Position numbers and translations under genes: made by a program
DNA from: Halomarina pelagica
GTDB taxonomy: Archaea; Halobacteriota; Halobacteria; Halobacteriales; Haloarculaceae
Direction of reading: 5' to 3'
Assembly (NCBI RefSeq): GCF_024228315.1
Contig: NZ_CP100454.1
Coordinates: forward strand, 1,550,001 to 1,614,000
Length of the DNA stretch: 64,000 nucleotides
Shown here: piece by piece, positions 1-8,857 of the stretch
Numbering within the stretch: the first letter of the stretch is position 1
Layout of the letters: every line of letters starts with the position of its first letter
Notes under the pieces: model-generated
What the model saw: the letters and a program-made list of their open reading frames with translations, nothing else
Told to the model about the DNA's origin: nothing
The model's database searches: none

Positions 1-64
1 GGAGCGCGGCGACGACGAGACCGGCGAGGGCCAGGAGCGCCCCGAGGCGGGCGAGCGCGCGCAT
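1..64 (-). CDS. N-terminal fragment of a small membrane protein, cut by the left edge
   Basis: Only the first 21 codons are present. They start with ATG directly after the TAG of the upstream DUF4129 gene and read MRALARLGALLALAGLVVAAL, a basic n-region followed by a hydrophobic segment. The zero-base spacing suggests co-transcription. In haloarchaea DUF4129 genes usually sit in a cluster with a small two-helix membrane protein, DUF58, transglutaminase-like and MoxR genes, so this is probably that small protein. The identity is inference from context. Confidence 0.55.
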   Translation of the reverse strand, partial: MRALARLGALLALAGLVVAAL

Positions 65-970
65 CTACCCGTCACCCCCGTAAGTGCGCTCGATGCGCCG
101 GAGGGCGACGACGGCGCGCTCCTCGCGCGTCTCGTCGGCGTCGACGCCCCCGTACCGAACCGCCTCGAACAGGCCCGTCAGTTCGCGCACGTCCGCCGGA
201 TCCATCCCGGCGGCGACGGCCGCCGCCTCGAACTCCCCGGGCGTACTCGCGTCGGGGTTCGACACGTCGAGGTGATCGGTCATCTCCTTCCACGCCCGGA
301 AGACGGCGTTCGAGAGGTCGGCGTCGGCGTCGATGCGATCCGCCGCGCGACCGGCCGCCGCGCCGACGGCCCGCACGTCCACGGGGTCGGACGGTTCGGG
401 TTCCGCGGCGGGGTCGGGCGGCCCGCCGTCGCCGGTCGCCCGGACGACCACCGCGACGGCCCCGACGAGGACGACCGCGAGCAGGGCGAGCAGCGCCGGC
501 GCGGGGCGGATCGCCGCGATCGGCAGCGAGGACTCGCCGCCCCCGTTCCCCCCGCCGGGGAACAGTCCCGGCCCGTTCCCGCCGAACAGACCGCTCCCGT
601 TGCCCGCGTTCGACGCGTTCACCCCCGGGAGCGGCCCGCCGAACGGGAAGAGGGAGTAGACGACGAGGACGAGGAGCGCGACGACCGCCAGCGCGACGAG
701 GGTCGTGACCACCGCCGACCGGCCCTCGCGGTAGAGCCAGCGGGCGACCGCGGCGAGTGCGACGACGACGAGCAGGCCGAGAAGGACCTCGAACAGGATC
801 GACAGCTCCTCGGGCGGGGCCGGCGACGGCGTCGGCCGTGGGAGGCCCTGGCTGCTCCCGGAGCCGGCGACGGGACCCCTCCGAGCCGAGTCGAGCGTGG
901 CGGCGGCCGCACCGAGGGCGAGAACGGCCAGCGACGCGAGGACCAGGGGCGTGGCGCGTTCGCGATTCAC
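65..970 (-). CDS. DUF4129 domain membrane protein
   Basis: A 301-residue protein with hydrophobic segments at about 7-25, 57-79, 87-109 and 157-177, a Gly/Asn-rich extracellular-type linker (about 118-146), and a C-terminal DUF4129 domain (about 205-290: AVFRAWKEMTDHLDV, then TPGEFEAAAVAAGMDP and FEAVRYGG). The GTG start was chosen because the hydrophobic leader follows it at once; the open frame upstream is low-complexity and crosses a repeat region. DUF4129 proteins accompany transglutaminase-like and DUF58 proteins; the biochemical role is unknown. The downstream gene begins immediately after the stop. Confidence 0.85.
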   Translation of the reverse strand: MNRERATPLVLASLAVLALGAAAATLDSARRGPVAGSGSSQGLPRPTPSPAPPEELSILFEVLLGLLVVVALAAVARWLYREGRSAVVTTLVALAVVALLVLVVYSLFPFGGPLPGVNASNAGNGSGLFGGNGPGLFPGGGNGGGESSLPIAAIRPAPALLALLAVVLVGAVAVVVRATGDGGPPDPAAEPEPSDPVDVRAVGAAAGRAADRIDADADLSNAVFRAWKEMTDHLDVSNPDASTPGEFEAAAVAAGMDPADVRELTGLFEAVRYGGVDADETREERAVVALRRIERTYGGDG

Positions 971-1205
971 ACCTCGCCTATCCGACCAGTAGAAATAAAG
1001 GTTCGCAGTCACGTAGCGGGATCGAGCGTCCGGCGGCGACCGCGGAGATCGGTCGCGGCGGCGACGAACCGTACCGGGATCGGCGTTCGGACACCGACGT
1101 GCCGATATCGACGTACGGACACCGACGTGCGGACACGACGTGCCGACACTGGCGCGCCAACACTGGTGCGCCAACACTGAAGGGACGCGCGGGCGCAGTC
1201 CGCGT
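971..1205. repeat. Intergenic region with short degenerate direct repeats
   Basis: This space separates two divergent genes. Between about 1088 and 1178 the unit CGGACACCGACGTGC occurs twice, followed by a shortened copy (CGGACACGACGTGCC) and then two near-identical copies of GGCGCGCCAACACT. Around 995-1005 a TATA-like TTTATT on the minus strand could serve the DUF4129 gene. No gene is seen here. Confidence 0.5.
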
Positions 1206-1871
1206 ATGGAGATCGGTGTCATCTCCGACGTTCACGCGAACGCTGTCGCGCTGGAGGCGGTGCTCTCCGACATGCCGGCGGTCGAGGCGGTGGTCTGCGT
1301 CGGCGACGTCGTGGGGTACGGGCCGCACCCGCGGGCGTGCGTCGAGCGCGTCCGGGAGACCGCGGCGCACGTCGTGCAGGGCAACCACGATCGGTCGGTC
1401 GCGACGCCGGCGGCGTACCGGCACAACGAGATGGCCTACGAGGGGTTGCGGTACGCCCGCGAACGGCTCGACGACGACCAGCGCGCGTGGCTCGCGGCGC
1501 TCCCCGAGGGGGCCACCTGCTGCGACGGGCGCGTGCGGCTGGTCCACGACCACCCGACGGAGCGCGATCGGTACGTCTACCCCGATGAGTTCGGGGCGCT
1601 CTCCCCCCACCTCGGCGACGAGCGCGCGCTGCTGCTCGGACACACGCACGTCCAGCACGACGAGTACGTCGACGGCACGCTCGTCGTCAACCCGGGGAGC
1701 GTCGGACAGCCCCGCGACGGCGACCCCCGGGCCGCCTACGCCGTCCTCGACGTCGACGGACCGTCGGTCGAGCAGCGGCGCGTCCCCTACGACGTGGAGC
1801 GCGTGCGGGCCGCCGTCGAGACTGCCGGGCTACCGGAGCGGACCGGCGCTCGGCTGGCGCTGGGGAAGTGA
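1206..1871 (+). CDS. Calcineurin-like metallophosphoesterase (YfcE/MJ0936-like)
   Basis: A 221-residue cytosolic phosphoesterase. All the metal-binding blocks of the family are visible: SDVHANAVAL near the N-terminus, GDVVGYGP (about 37), GNHD (about 59) and GHTHVQH (about 143), followed by NPGSVGQPR. Family members hydrolyse phosphomonoesters or cyclic phosphodiesters with two metal ions; the substrate cannot be told. The ATG chosen starts directly at the conserved first beta strand (MEIGVISDVHAN). It converges on the lipoprotein gene at 1993-2286. Confidence 0.9.
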   Translation: MEIGVISDVHANAVALEAVLSDMPAVEAVVCVGDVVGYGPHPRACVERVRETAAHVVQGNHDRSVATPAAYRHNEMAYEGLRYARERLDDDQRAWLAALPEGATCCDGRVRLVHDHPTERDRYVYPDEFGALSPHLGDERALLLGHTHVQHDEYVDGTLVVNPGSVGQPRDGDPRAAYAVLDVDGPSVEQRRVPYDVERVRAAVETAGLPERTGARLALGK

Positions 1872-1992
1872 AAGGGTGGAACCGGCGGGAGTGACTCGAT
1901 CGCGGCGTCACCGCGCGTGACGACGACGCTGTCGCTGTCGCTCACACCCGTGGTGTCCGATAAAGTGAATCGACGGTGGTTGAACGACCGAG

Positions 1993-2286
1993 TTACGCGC
2001 TCGAGTTGTTGCCCATGGTGGTGTTGTTCATCATGGACGTGTTGTTCGTCATGTTCGTGTCGTTCGTCATGTTACCGGTAGTGTTGTTCGTCATGTTACC
2101 GGTCATGTTCGTGTCGTTGGTGACGTTCGTGTCGTTGCCCGTCACGTTCGTGTCGTTGCCCGTCACGTTCGTGTCGTTCGTCGCGTTCGTCGTGTTGTTC
2201 CCGCCGCCGGGACCGGCGCAGCCGGCGATGACCAGCAGGCCGGCCACCAGCAGGGCGGCCAGAACCTTCCGCGTGTTCGACTTCAT
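1993..2286 (-). CDS. Small sequon-rich lipoprotein with tandem repeats
   Basis: A 97-residue predicted lipoprotein. A basic start (MKSNTRKV) precedes a hydrophobic stretch and a lipobox ending LVIAGC. The mature part is almost entirely Asn/Thr/Asp/Met/Gly, with repeated DTNVTGN and NMTNNT units, giving more than ten possible N-glycosylation sequons (N-x-S/T). The repeats are also visible in the DNA (GTTCGTGTCGTTGCCCGTCAC twice around 2120-2180). It is probably anchored outside the cell and heavily glycosylated. No known domain; function unknown. Confidence 0.8.
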   Translation of the reverse strand: MKSNTRKVLAALLVAGLLVIAGCAGPGGGNNTTNATNDTNVTGNDTNVTGNDTNVTNDTNMTGNMTNNTTGNMTNDTNMTNNTSMMNNTTMGNNSSA

Positions 2287-2497
2287 GTGCACTCTCCCCT
2301 GATGCCATCGGAGGGGATAAAGCGAGGGAGTCGTCCCATCGGTTTCGGGGTGAGACAGACATTGTTGCAGACTGTTTCGAGGCCACAACCGCCCGTTAGG
2401 TGGCTCGTACGCGACTTACGCTTCGTCTCACATTCACAAACGGAAACGAAAAAAGGCTATGTTACGCGGCGATAAGGGGTACATTACGGCGCACACA

Positions 2498-3982
2498 ATG
2501 TCAAGTCCCCGGACCACTAGCGTAAGTCGCGTCGCGATCGCCCTCGCCGTTCTGCTCCTCTGCACGGCCGGCGCGGTGCCGATCGCGGCGCAGACGGCGA
2601 GCATCGCGAACGTCTCGTACGCGGGCGACGGCGTCGTCGCGACCGACGGCGACGTGACGTACCTCACCCAGTGGCAGTCCTACAGTCTCGACGCGGCGGT
2701 CTCGACGGGGTCCGGCGACTATCAGGTGTGCGTGGAGGCCGGGAGCGACGGGAGCTTCGACGAGTTGGCCTGCCAGCCCGTCTCGGGGAGCGGCAACCAG
2801 ACCGTCTCCTTCAGCTTCGAGAGGTGGCCTCAGGAGGTTCGCGGCGAGCAGACGGTCCGCGTCGTCCTCACCGACGGCAACGGAACCCGCGTCGACCGCG
2901 CGAGCACGAAGGTGCACGTCCTCGCCGCCGGCGGCGACTTCGACGGCGACGGACTGACCAACAGAGCCGAGGTTCAGGGGGCCGCGAATCCCCTCGCCCG
3001 GGACACCGACGGCGACGGGCTGCCGGACGGAAACGAGGTGAACGTCCACAGCACGAACGTCACGAACGAGGACACGGACGGAGACGGCCTCTCCGACAGC
3101 GTCGAGGTGGCGAAGCCGCCGAACGGCTACGGGACGAACCCGAACAAGGTCGACTCCGACAGGGACGGCATCCCCGACGGCCAGGAGGTGACGAAATACG
3201 GGACGAGTCCCAGCAACCCGGACACGGACGGCGACGGACTCCCCGACGGCCAGGAGGTCGAGGACACCAAGACCGACCCGAACAAGGCCGACACCGACGG
3301 TGACGGGCTCCCCGACGGGAAGGAAGTGACCATCCACGGCACCGATCCGAACAAGGCCGACACCGACGGCGACGGACTGAACGACGGCGAGGAGAACGAC
3401 CTCAACACGAACCCGAACAAGGCCGACACCGACGGCGACGACCTCTCCGACGGGGCCGAGGTGAACGAGCACGGCACGGACCCGAACAAGGCCGACACCG
3501 ACGGCGACGGGACCAGCGACGGAGCCGAGATCAAGGCGGGGACGGATCCGAACCCGCCGACGGGGCTCCGTAGCCTCCTCAACCCGACCGACGAACAGCT
3601 CCCGCTGGTCGGTGCGGTCGCCGGCACGTACCTCCTCCTGGTCGCGGTCGGGATCCTGTGGGCGCGACGGAGAGGCGGTCGCGCCGGGGCGACGACCGCC
3701 CCCGAGGTCACCGACGGCGACGGCGGGGGACCGGAATCCGTCCCCGAGCCGCTGACCAACGAGGACCGTATCATGCGACTGCTCGACGAGAGCGGCGGCC
3801 GCCTGCGGCAGGCCGACATCGTCGACAACACCGACTGGTCGAAGTCGAAGGTCAGTCGCCTGCTCTCCCGGATGGAGGAGAACGGCGAGATCCGCAAGAT
3901 CAGCATCGGGCGCGAGAACCTCATCGCCCGACCGGGCGACGAACCGGAGAGCGCCCGCTCGCCGTTCGACGAGACCGACTGA
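2498..3982 (+). CDS. Membrane protein: TSP3-type calcium repeats, one helix, cytoplasmic winged helix
   Basis: A 494-residue protein. Residues 1-31 look like a signal peptide; about 32-145 form a beta-rich extracellular domain; about 147-360 hold some nine thrombospondin type 3-like repeats of the form DTDGDGLPDGxEV, each offering Ca2+-binding Asp residues; about 368-391 form a membrane helix (LVGAVAGTYLLLVAVGILW) followed by Arg; about 420-480 form a winged helix (NEDRIMRLLDESGG, SKSKVSRLLSRMEENGEI) of the type found at the ends of haloarchaeal membrane proteins. The layout suggests an outside sensor joined to a DNA-binding domain, but signalling is inference. The ATG at 2498 was chosen over an earlier ATG because the signal peptide starts there. 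Confidence 0.88.
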   Translation: MSSPRTTSVSRVAIALAVLLLCTAGAVPIAAQTASIANVSYAGDGVVATDGDVTYLTQWQSYSLDAAVSTGSGDYQVCVEAGSDGSFDELACQPVSGSGNQTVSFSFERWPQEVRGEQTVRVVLTDGNGTRVDRASTKVHVLAAGGDFDGDGLTNRAEVQGAANPLARDTDGDGLPDGNEVNVHSTNVTNEDTDGDGLSDSVEVAKPPNGYGTNPNKVDSDRDGIPDGQEVTKYGTSPSNPDTDGDGLPDGQEVEDTKTDPNKADTDGDGLPDGKEVTIHGTDPNKADTDGDGLNDGEENDLNTNPNKADTDGDDLSDGAEVNEHGTDPNKADTDGDGTSDGAEIKAGTDPNPPTGLRSLLNPTDEQLPLVGAVAGTYLLLVAVGILWARRRGGRAGATTAPEVTDGDGGGPESVPEPLTNEDRIMRLLDESGGRLRQADIVDNTDWSKSKVSRLLSRMEENGEIRKISIGRENLIARPGDEPESARSPFDETD

Positions 3983-3997
3983 TCGCGTCCCCGCGAC

Positions 3998-4615
3998 TCA
4001 TTCGACGTTTACGTACAGCCGCCACCCGGCGAGTCCGAGGGCGATCAGGGCGAGGAGACCGAGAAGCGTGAGGAGCGGCGCGTCCGCGGCGGTCCCGACG
4101 GCGACCGCGTAGATCGACCGCTCCTCGCCGGCGTAGACGAGTCCGGCGACCGCGGCGTTGAACGCGAACGCGCCGACGGCGGTGTAGAGACCGAAGCGCG
4201 CGGGGTTCATCTCCGCGACCCCGGCGGGGATCGAGACGACGGAGCGGAGGACGGGGAGGAGCCGCCCCCAGCAGACCGATCCCGAGCCGTACCGGCGGAA
4301 CCACCGCTGACCGCGCCTGAGTTCGCCCTCCGAGAGGCGCAGGTAGCGACCGTACCGGTCGAGCGCCTCCTCGCCCGCGCGCCCGGCCCCGTAGGCGACG
4401 GCGCTCCCGCAGGTCGTTCCGAGGGTCGCCACCGCGACGAACAGCGCGAGGCTCGCGGGGTCGGTCACGAGCGCCGCGGCGGCCGCCGGGACGACCACCT
4501 CGCTCGGCAGCAGCGGGAAGAGCATCGACGACTCGAGGAACGTGAAGACGAAGACGGCGAGCAGCCCGTACTGCACGACGAGGGCGAGCGCCGTCTGCGT
4601 GATGCCACCGTCCAC
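3998..4615 (-). CDS. DedA/SNARE-associated family membrane protein
   Basis: A 205-residue polytopic protein of the DedA (VTT) family, members of which act as lipid scramblases or transporters in the membrane. It has the early re-entrant segment with the acidic motif LESSMLFPLLPSEVVVP (about 27-43), then the hallmark GRLLPVLRSVVSIPAG (about 118-133), and two C-terminal helices. Start is GTG (no in-frame ATG nearby). It converges on the TSP3 protein gene with only 15 bases between stops. Confidence 0.85.
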   Translation of the reverse strand: MDGGITQTALALVVQYGLLAVFVFTFLESSMLFPLLPSEVVVPAAAAALVTDPASLALFVAVATLGTTCGSAVAYGAGRAGEEALDRYGRYLRLSEGELRRGQRWFRRYGSGSVCWGRLLPVLRSVVSIPAGVAEMNPARFGLYTAVGAFAFNAAVAGLVYAGEERSIYAVAVGTAADAPLLTLLGLLALIALGLAGWRLYVNVE

Positions 4616-4676
4616 GAGAACCGATAGGCGCGGCGGGGTTATCCCCGTTCCCCTCGGCGGTCGGTCGGACCGGAGG

Positions 4677-5462
4677 TTACAGCGTCGCCCGATCGAAGCG
4701 AGCGAGACCGACCGCGAGCGCGGCCACAGTCCACGCGAGCAGGACGAGCGCGGCGAACCACGGCGTCTCGTGGATCGCGGTCGGGGTGACGGCTCTCACG
4801 CCCGTCGTCGCGTCGAAGATCACCTGGAAGGCACGGATCGGACTGAGCGACTCGAAGACGGGGGCCCAGTCGGGACGGGACATCGGACCGGTGAATCCCC
4901 GCCCGGCGTAGGCGACGGCGCGCGGAACCGTCCCCCAGAACAGTTGGACGAGCAGCCACAGGGCGACGTTGGCGGCGAACGCGCGCGTGGTGGTCGCCGA
5001 GGCCGCCGAGACGCCGACGACGATCCCGGTGTAACAGAGACAGAGCACGAGCACGGAGAACGCGGCGGCGACCGTCGGAGCGATCGCCGGAACGCCGCCG
5101 CGGACGGAGTACGCGAGGGTCGCGGCCAGGACGCCCACGCAGACGGCGGCGGCGAGCGACGCCGCGCGTCCGACGGCCGTGGCGAGGACGACCGCCCGGC
5201 GCGAGACCGGGAGCGCGAGCAGTCCCCGGAGACGGCCGGTCGCGCGGTCGCCCGCGACGGCGTCCGAGTAGCGCATCACTGCGAGAAGCGGGACGAGGTA
5301 CGCGCCGATGCGGAGCGCCGACGCCAGGGGCGCACCCTCGATGCCGCCGTACTGGTACCCCGCGAGGCCGAAGACGAGGGCGAGCAGGCCCGCCGTGACG
5401 TGCAGTTCGGTCGAACGGTACGGGTCGAGCGCCCGGTAGCGCGCGAGGGCGCGGACGCTCAC
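4677..5462 (-). CDS. ABC-2 type transporter permease
   Basis: A 261-residue membrane protein with six hydrophobic segments, consistent with an ABC-2 permease: after the first helix pair comes the loop DAVAGDRATGRLRGLLALPVSRR typical of these permeases, which couples to the ATPase. It overlaps the ATPase gene by four bases (GTGA), so the two are translationally coupled and form an exporter of unknown substrate. GTG start at the overlap. Confidence 0.85.
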   Translation of the reverse strand: MSVRALARYRALDPYRSTELHVTAGLLALVFGLAGYQYGGIEGAPLASALRIGAYLVPLLAVMRYSDAVAGDRATGRLRGLLALPVSRRAVVLATAVGRAASLAAAVCVGVLAATLAYSVRGGVPAIAPTVAAAFSVLVLCLCYTGIVVGVSAASATTTRAFAANVALWLLVQLFWGTVPRAVAYAGRGFTGPMSRPDWAPVFESLSPIRAFQVIFDATTGVRAVTPTAIHETPWFAALVLLAWTVAALAVGLARFDRATL

Positions 5463-6394
5463 GCCGTCGCCCCCGCCGTGTACGTCGCGAACAGGTCGGA
5501 GAGCGAGGCGTCGCTCGTGTCGAGGTCGCGAACCGTCGCCCCGTCGGATCGGATCGCGTCGATGACCTCGACCTTCCGCTCGTCGGGACAGCTCACCGAG
5601 AGCGTCCGGCCCTCGACGCGCACCTCCCCCGTACCCTCGACCGCGCGGACCGCCGCCACCGCCCGCTCGGAGAGTTCGTCGACCGTCACCGTCAGGACGG
5701 TCGAGGAGCCGACGTCCGACTGAAGGCCGTCCAGCGTGTCGACGGCGACGAGTTTGCCGTCGTCGAGGATGCCGACGCGGTCGCAGACGGCTTCAACCTG
5801 CTCTAAGATGTGACTCGAGAAGAACACCGTCGCGCCCCGGGCGTTCTCCTCGCGGACGATGCGCTGCATCTCGCGCGCGCCGTTCGGGTCCAGTCCCGTC
5901 GAGGGCTCGTCGAGGATCAGCAGGTCCGGTTCGCCCACGAGCGCCATCGCGAGCAGGAGGCGCTGGCGCATTCCCTTCGAGAACCCCTCGACCCGCCGGT
6001 CGGCGACCGTGTGGAGGCTCACCCGACGGAGGAGCGCGATCGGGTCCTCGTCGACCGACTTCACGTCGGCGACGAGCGAGACGTGCTGGCGGGCGGTCAG
6101 GTGATCGAACAGCGCCATGTCGGGGAGCGCGCCGATCCGACGACGCGCCCGTTCGCCGTCGGCCTGCGCGTCGAGGCCGAACACCCGGGCCTCGCCGGCG
6201 GTGGGACGAACGTAATCGAGGAGGACGTCGATGGTCGTCGACTTCCCCGCCCCGTTCGGGCCGAGAAAGCCGAACACCTCCCCCTCGCGGACGGTGAGAT
6301 CGACGTCGCGGAGGGCGACGACCCCGCCGAACTGTTTCCGCAGCGAGACCAGTTCGATTGCAGACACGTGCGGCGGTTGGACGAACACCGGCAT
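5459..6394 (-). CDS. ABC transporter ATP-binding protein (ABC-2 exporter)
   Basis: A 311-residue ATPase. Walker A GPNGAGKST (about 45-53), signature FSKGMRQRL (about 148), Walker B LLILDEPSTGLD (about 165) and the switch region FFSSHILEQVEAVCD are intact. The C-terminal 80 residues form the extra domain common in this CcmA/DrrA-like subfamily. It energises the permease encoded immediately downstream. ATG at 6394 is the first good start; a GTG 27 bases inside is possible. Confidence 0.9.
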   Translation of the reverse strand: MPVFVQPPHVSAIELVSLRKQFGGVVALRDVDLTVREGEVFGFLGPNGAGKSTTIDVLLDYVRPTAGEARVFGLDAQADGERARRRIGALPDMALFDHLTARQHVSLVADVKSVDEDPIALLRRVSLHTVADRRVEGFSKGMRQRLLLAMALVGEPDLLILDEPSTGLDPNGAREMQRIVREENARGATVFFSSHILEQVEAVCDRVGILDDGKLVAVDTLDGLQSDVGSSTVLTVTVDELSERAVAAVRAVEGTGEVRVEGRTLSVSCPDERKVEVIDAIRSDGATVRDLDTSDASLSDLFATYTAGATA

Positions 6395-6713
6395 AGGTCT
6401 TCGGCCGGGGACGAGACGTTCCGCTGCGGGTGGACTCGCGTCGGGGGCCCCAAAGGGAGGGGTGGAAGGACGGACGGCGGAGGCGGCCCGTCTCGGGCCG
6501 TCTGCGGTGCGCGCGGGCCACTGACAAGCCCGCGGACGCGCCGCGGTCGGGAACAGGATTCGGGGCGTATTATACTTTTCTTCGATTATTTCACAATTAG
6601 AATTTTTATGATTAAGTGGTATTTCAAACGGGTTCGGGGCGGGCGTCGGGCGACCGCGCCGTACCGGCGACCCGCGAACCCTTTACCCCCCGGGAACCGT
6701 AGCGCCGCCCGGG
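6395..6713 (+). promoter_or_regulatory. Divergent promoter region before acs
   Basis: No gene is seen. The left half is GC-rich and carries a 6-base inverted repeat GGCCCG-TCT-CGGGCC (6485-6499). The right half turns sharply AT-rich (6568-6625), with TATA-like TATTATAC at 6568-6575 and TTTTTATGATTA near 6603. A second TATA-like CTTTACC lies at 6681-6687, about 30 bases before the acs ATG, which would give a leaderless transcript. The two possible start sites suggest more than one promoter for acs. Confidence 0.5.
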
Positions 6714-8678
6714 ATGGAACACGACGCAGACGGGCGACTCCTCGACCGCGAGCCGATCGAGCCGCCGGCGTCGTTCGTCGCGCAGGCGAACGTGCGTGAG
6801 TCCGGGATCCGGCGGACGTTCGAGCGGGAGTGGCCGGACTGCTGGGAGCGGGCGGGCGACCTGCTGGACTGGGATCGTGGGTACGACGCCGTCCTCGCGG
6901 GCGGCGGGACCGAACCGCCGTTCCGCTGGTTCGCCGGCGGTCGGCTGAACGCGTCGTACAACTGCGTCGACAGACACCTCGACGAGCGGAAGAACCAGGT
7001 CGCGATCCAGTGGGAGGGACGGCTGGGCGAGACGGAGACGTACACCTACCTCGACCTCTACCGGGAGGTCAACGAGTTCGCGGTCGCCCTGCGGGCGCTC
7101 GGCGTCGAGGCCGACGACGTCGTCACGCTGTACATGCCGATGATCCCGGAGCTTCCGATCGCCATGCTGGCGTGCGCGCGACTCGGCGCGGTCCACAACG
7201 TCGTGTTCGCGGGGTTCTCCGCGTCGGCGCTGGCGAGCCGGATGGAGCGCGCCGAGTCGCGCTTTCTCGTCACCTGCGACGGGTACTACCGGCGGGGGGC
7301 CGCGACCAACCAGAAGAACAAGGCCGACAACGCCCGGATCAGCCTGGACCACGACGTCGAGGCGACGGTCGTCGTCTCCCGTCTCGGCGACGAGATGCAC
7401 CTCGGCGAGCGACAGTACGGCTACGCCGACCTGCTGACGGCCCACGAGGGCGAGCGGGTGACGCCGGTCGCCCGCGACGCGACCGACCCCCTCTTTCTCA
7501 TCTACACCTCGGGGACGACGGGCGCGCCGAAGGCCGTCACCCACACGACCGGCGGCTACCTCGCCCACGTCGCCTGGACCGCCCGCGCCGTCCTCGACGT
7601 CAAGCCCGAGGACACCTACTGGTGTTCGGCGGACATCGGGTGGATCACCGGCCACTCCTACGTCGTCTACGGCCCGCTCGCGCTCGGCACGACGACGGTC
7701 CTCTACGAGGGGACGCCCGACCACCCGGAGAAGGATCGCGTCTGGCGGATCATCGAGCGCAACGCCGTCGACGTGTTCTACACCGCACCCACCGCGATCC
7801 GCGCGTTCATGAAGTGGGGAGCCGAGTATCCCGCCCGGAACGACCTCTCCTCGCTGCGCCTGCTCGGGACGGTCGGCGAACCGATCAACCCGCGCGTCTG
7901 GGAGTGGTACTACGCGCACGTCGGCGGCGAGTCGTGTCCGATCGTGGATACGTGGTGGCAGACCGAGACGGGGGCGATCGTGATCTCGACGCTCCCCGGC
8001 GTGGACGCGATGAAGCCGGGGAGCGCGGGGAGGCCGCTGCCCGGGATCGGGGCCCGCGTCGTCGACGGCGACGGCGAACCGACGGCGGTCGGCGAGACGG
8101 GACACCTCGTGCTCGATCGGCCGTGGCCCGGCATGCCCGCCGCGCTCGCGACCGGCGAGGGGTGGGCGAGCGGCGGGTACCCGCGGCGGTCCGCCGACGG
8201 GTGGCGGTACGCCGCGGGCGACGAGGCGACCGTCGACGCGGATGGCTACGTCACGGTCCTCGGCCGGATCGACGACGTCGTGAACGTCGCCGGGCGGCGG
8301 TTCAGCACGATGGAACTGGAGAGCCGCATCGTCGAGGTCGAGGGCGTCGCGGAGGCCGCGGTCATCGGCGGCGACGACCGCGACACCGGCCGGGCCGTCT
8401 ACGCCTACGTGAGCCTCGAGCGGGACTACCCCGGCGACGACTGCCTCCGGGCGCGTATCGAGGAACGCGTCCGCGAGGGGATCGGCCCCATGGCGATCCC
8501 GGAGGCGATCGTGTTCACGCCGGATCTCCCGAAGACGCGCTCCGGCAAGATCATGCGCCGACTGCTCGAGGACATCGCCAACGGCGAGGCGCTCGGCGAC
8601 ACCAGCGCGCTACGCAACCCAGAGATCCTCGGCGAGATCGAGTCCGTCGTGCGCCGGGATCCGGCCGACGAGGAGTGA
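6714..8678 (+). CDS. acs: Acetyl-CoA synthetase (AMP-forming)
   Basis: A 654-residue cytosolic ligase making acetyl-CoA from acetate, ATP and CoA through acetyl-AMP. The family signature YTSGTTGAPKAV (about 263-274), the CoA/acetate region (TYWCSADIGWITGHSYVVYGP), DTWWQTETGA, the hinge GRIDDVVNVAGRR and the C-terminal catalytic lysine in TRSGKIMRR (about 612) are present, and length is normal. The Trp in DTWWQTETG is typical of enzymes using acetate or propionate. Downstream genes encode an acetate-type symporter and its likely regulator, so acetate uptake and activation are encoded together. Confidence 0.95.
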   Translation: MEHDADGRLLDREPIEPPASFVAQANVRESGIRRTFEREWPDCWERAGDLLDWDRGYDAVLAGGGTEPPFRWFAGGRLNASYNCVDRHLDERKNQVAIQWEGRLGETETYTYLDLYREVNEFAVALRALGVEADDVVTLYMPMIPELPIAMLACARLGAVHNVVFAGFSASALASRMERAESRFLVTCDGYYRRGAATNQKNKADNARISLDHDVEATVVVSRLGDEMHLGERQYGYADLLTAHEGERVTPVARDATDPLFLIYTSGTTGAPKAVTHTTGGYLAHVAWTARAVLDVKPEDTYWCSADIGWITGHSYVVYGPLALGTTTVLYEGTPDHPEKDRVWRIIERNAVDVFYTAPTAIRAFMKWGAEYPARNDLSSLRLLGTVGEPINPRVWEWYYAHVGGESCPIVDTWWQTETGAIVISTLPGVDAMKPGSAGRPLPGIGARVVDGDGEPTAVGETGHLVLDRPWPGMPAALATGEGWASGGYPRRSADGWRYAAGDEATVDADGYVTVLGRIDDVVNVAGRRFSTMELESRIVEVEGVAEAAVIGGDDRDTGRAVYAYVSLERDYPGDDCLRARIEERVREGIGPMAIPEAIVFTPDLPKTRSGKIMRRLLEDIANGEALGDTSALRNPEILGEIESVVRRDPADEE

Positions 8679-8857
8679 CCCCCGACCGTCGTTTCGCGAA
8701 TACGTAGCGTATCGAAACGCCGCTGTCGTCAGCAGGCACAGATCAGCGCCTCACCGCCCGTCACTCGTCCCCATTCGTTCGATACTCGCCGAGATCTCGA
8801 GTGATACCCCCGCCACTCCCCCAACCTTGATTTCGGAGTAATCCATTAGGCCGAAAC

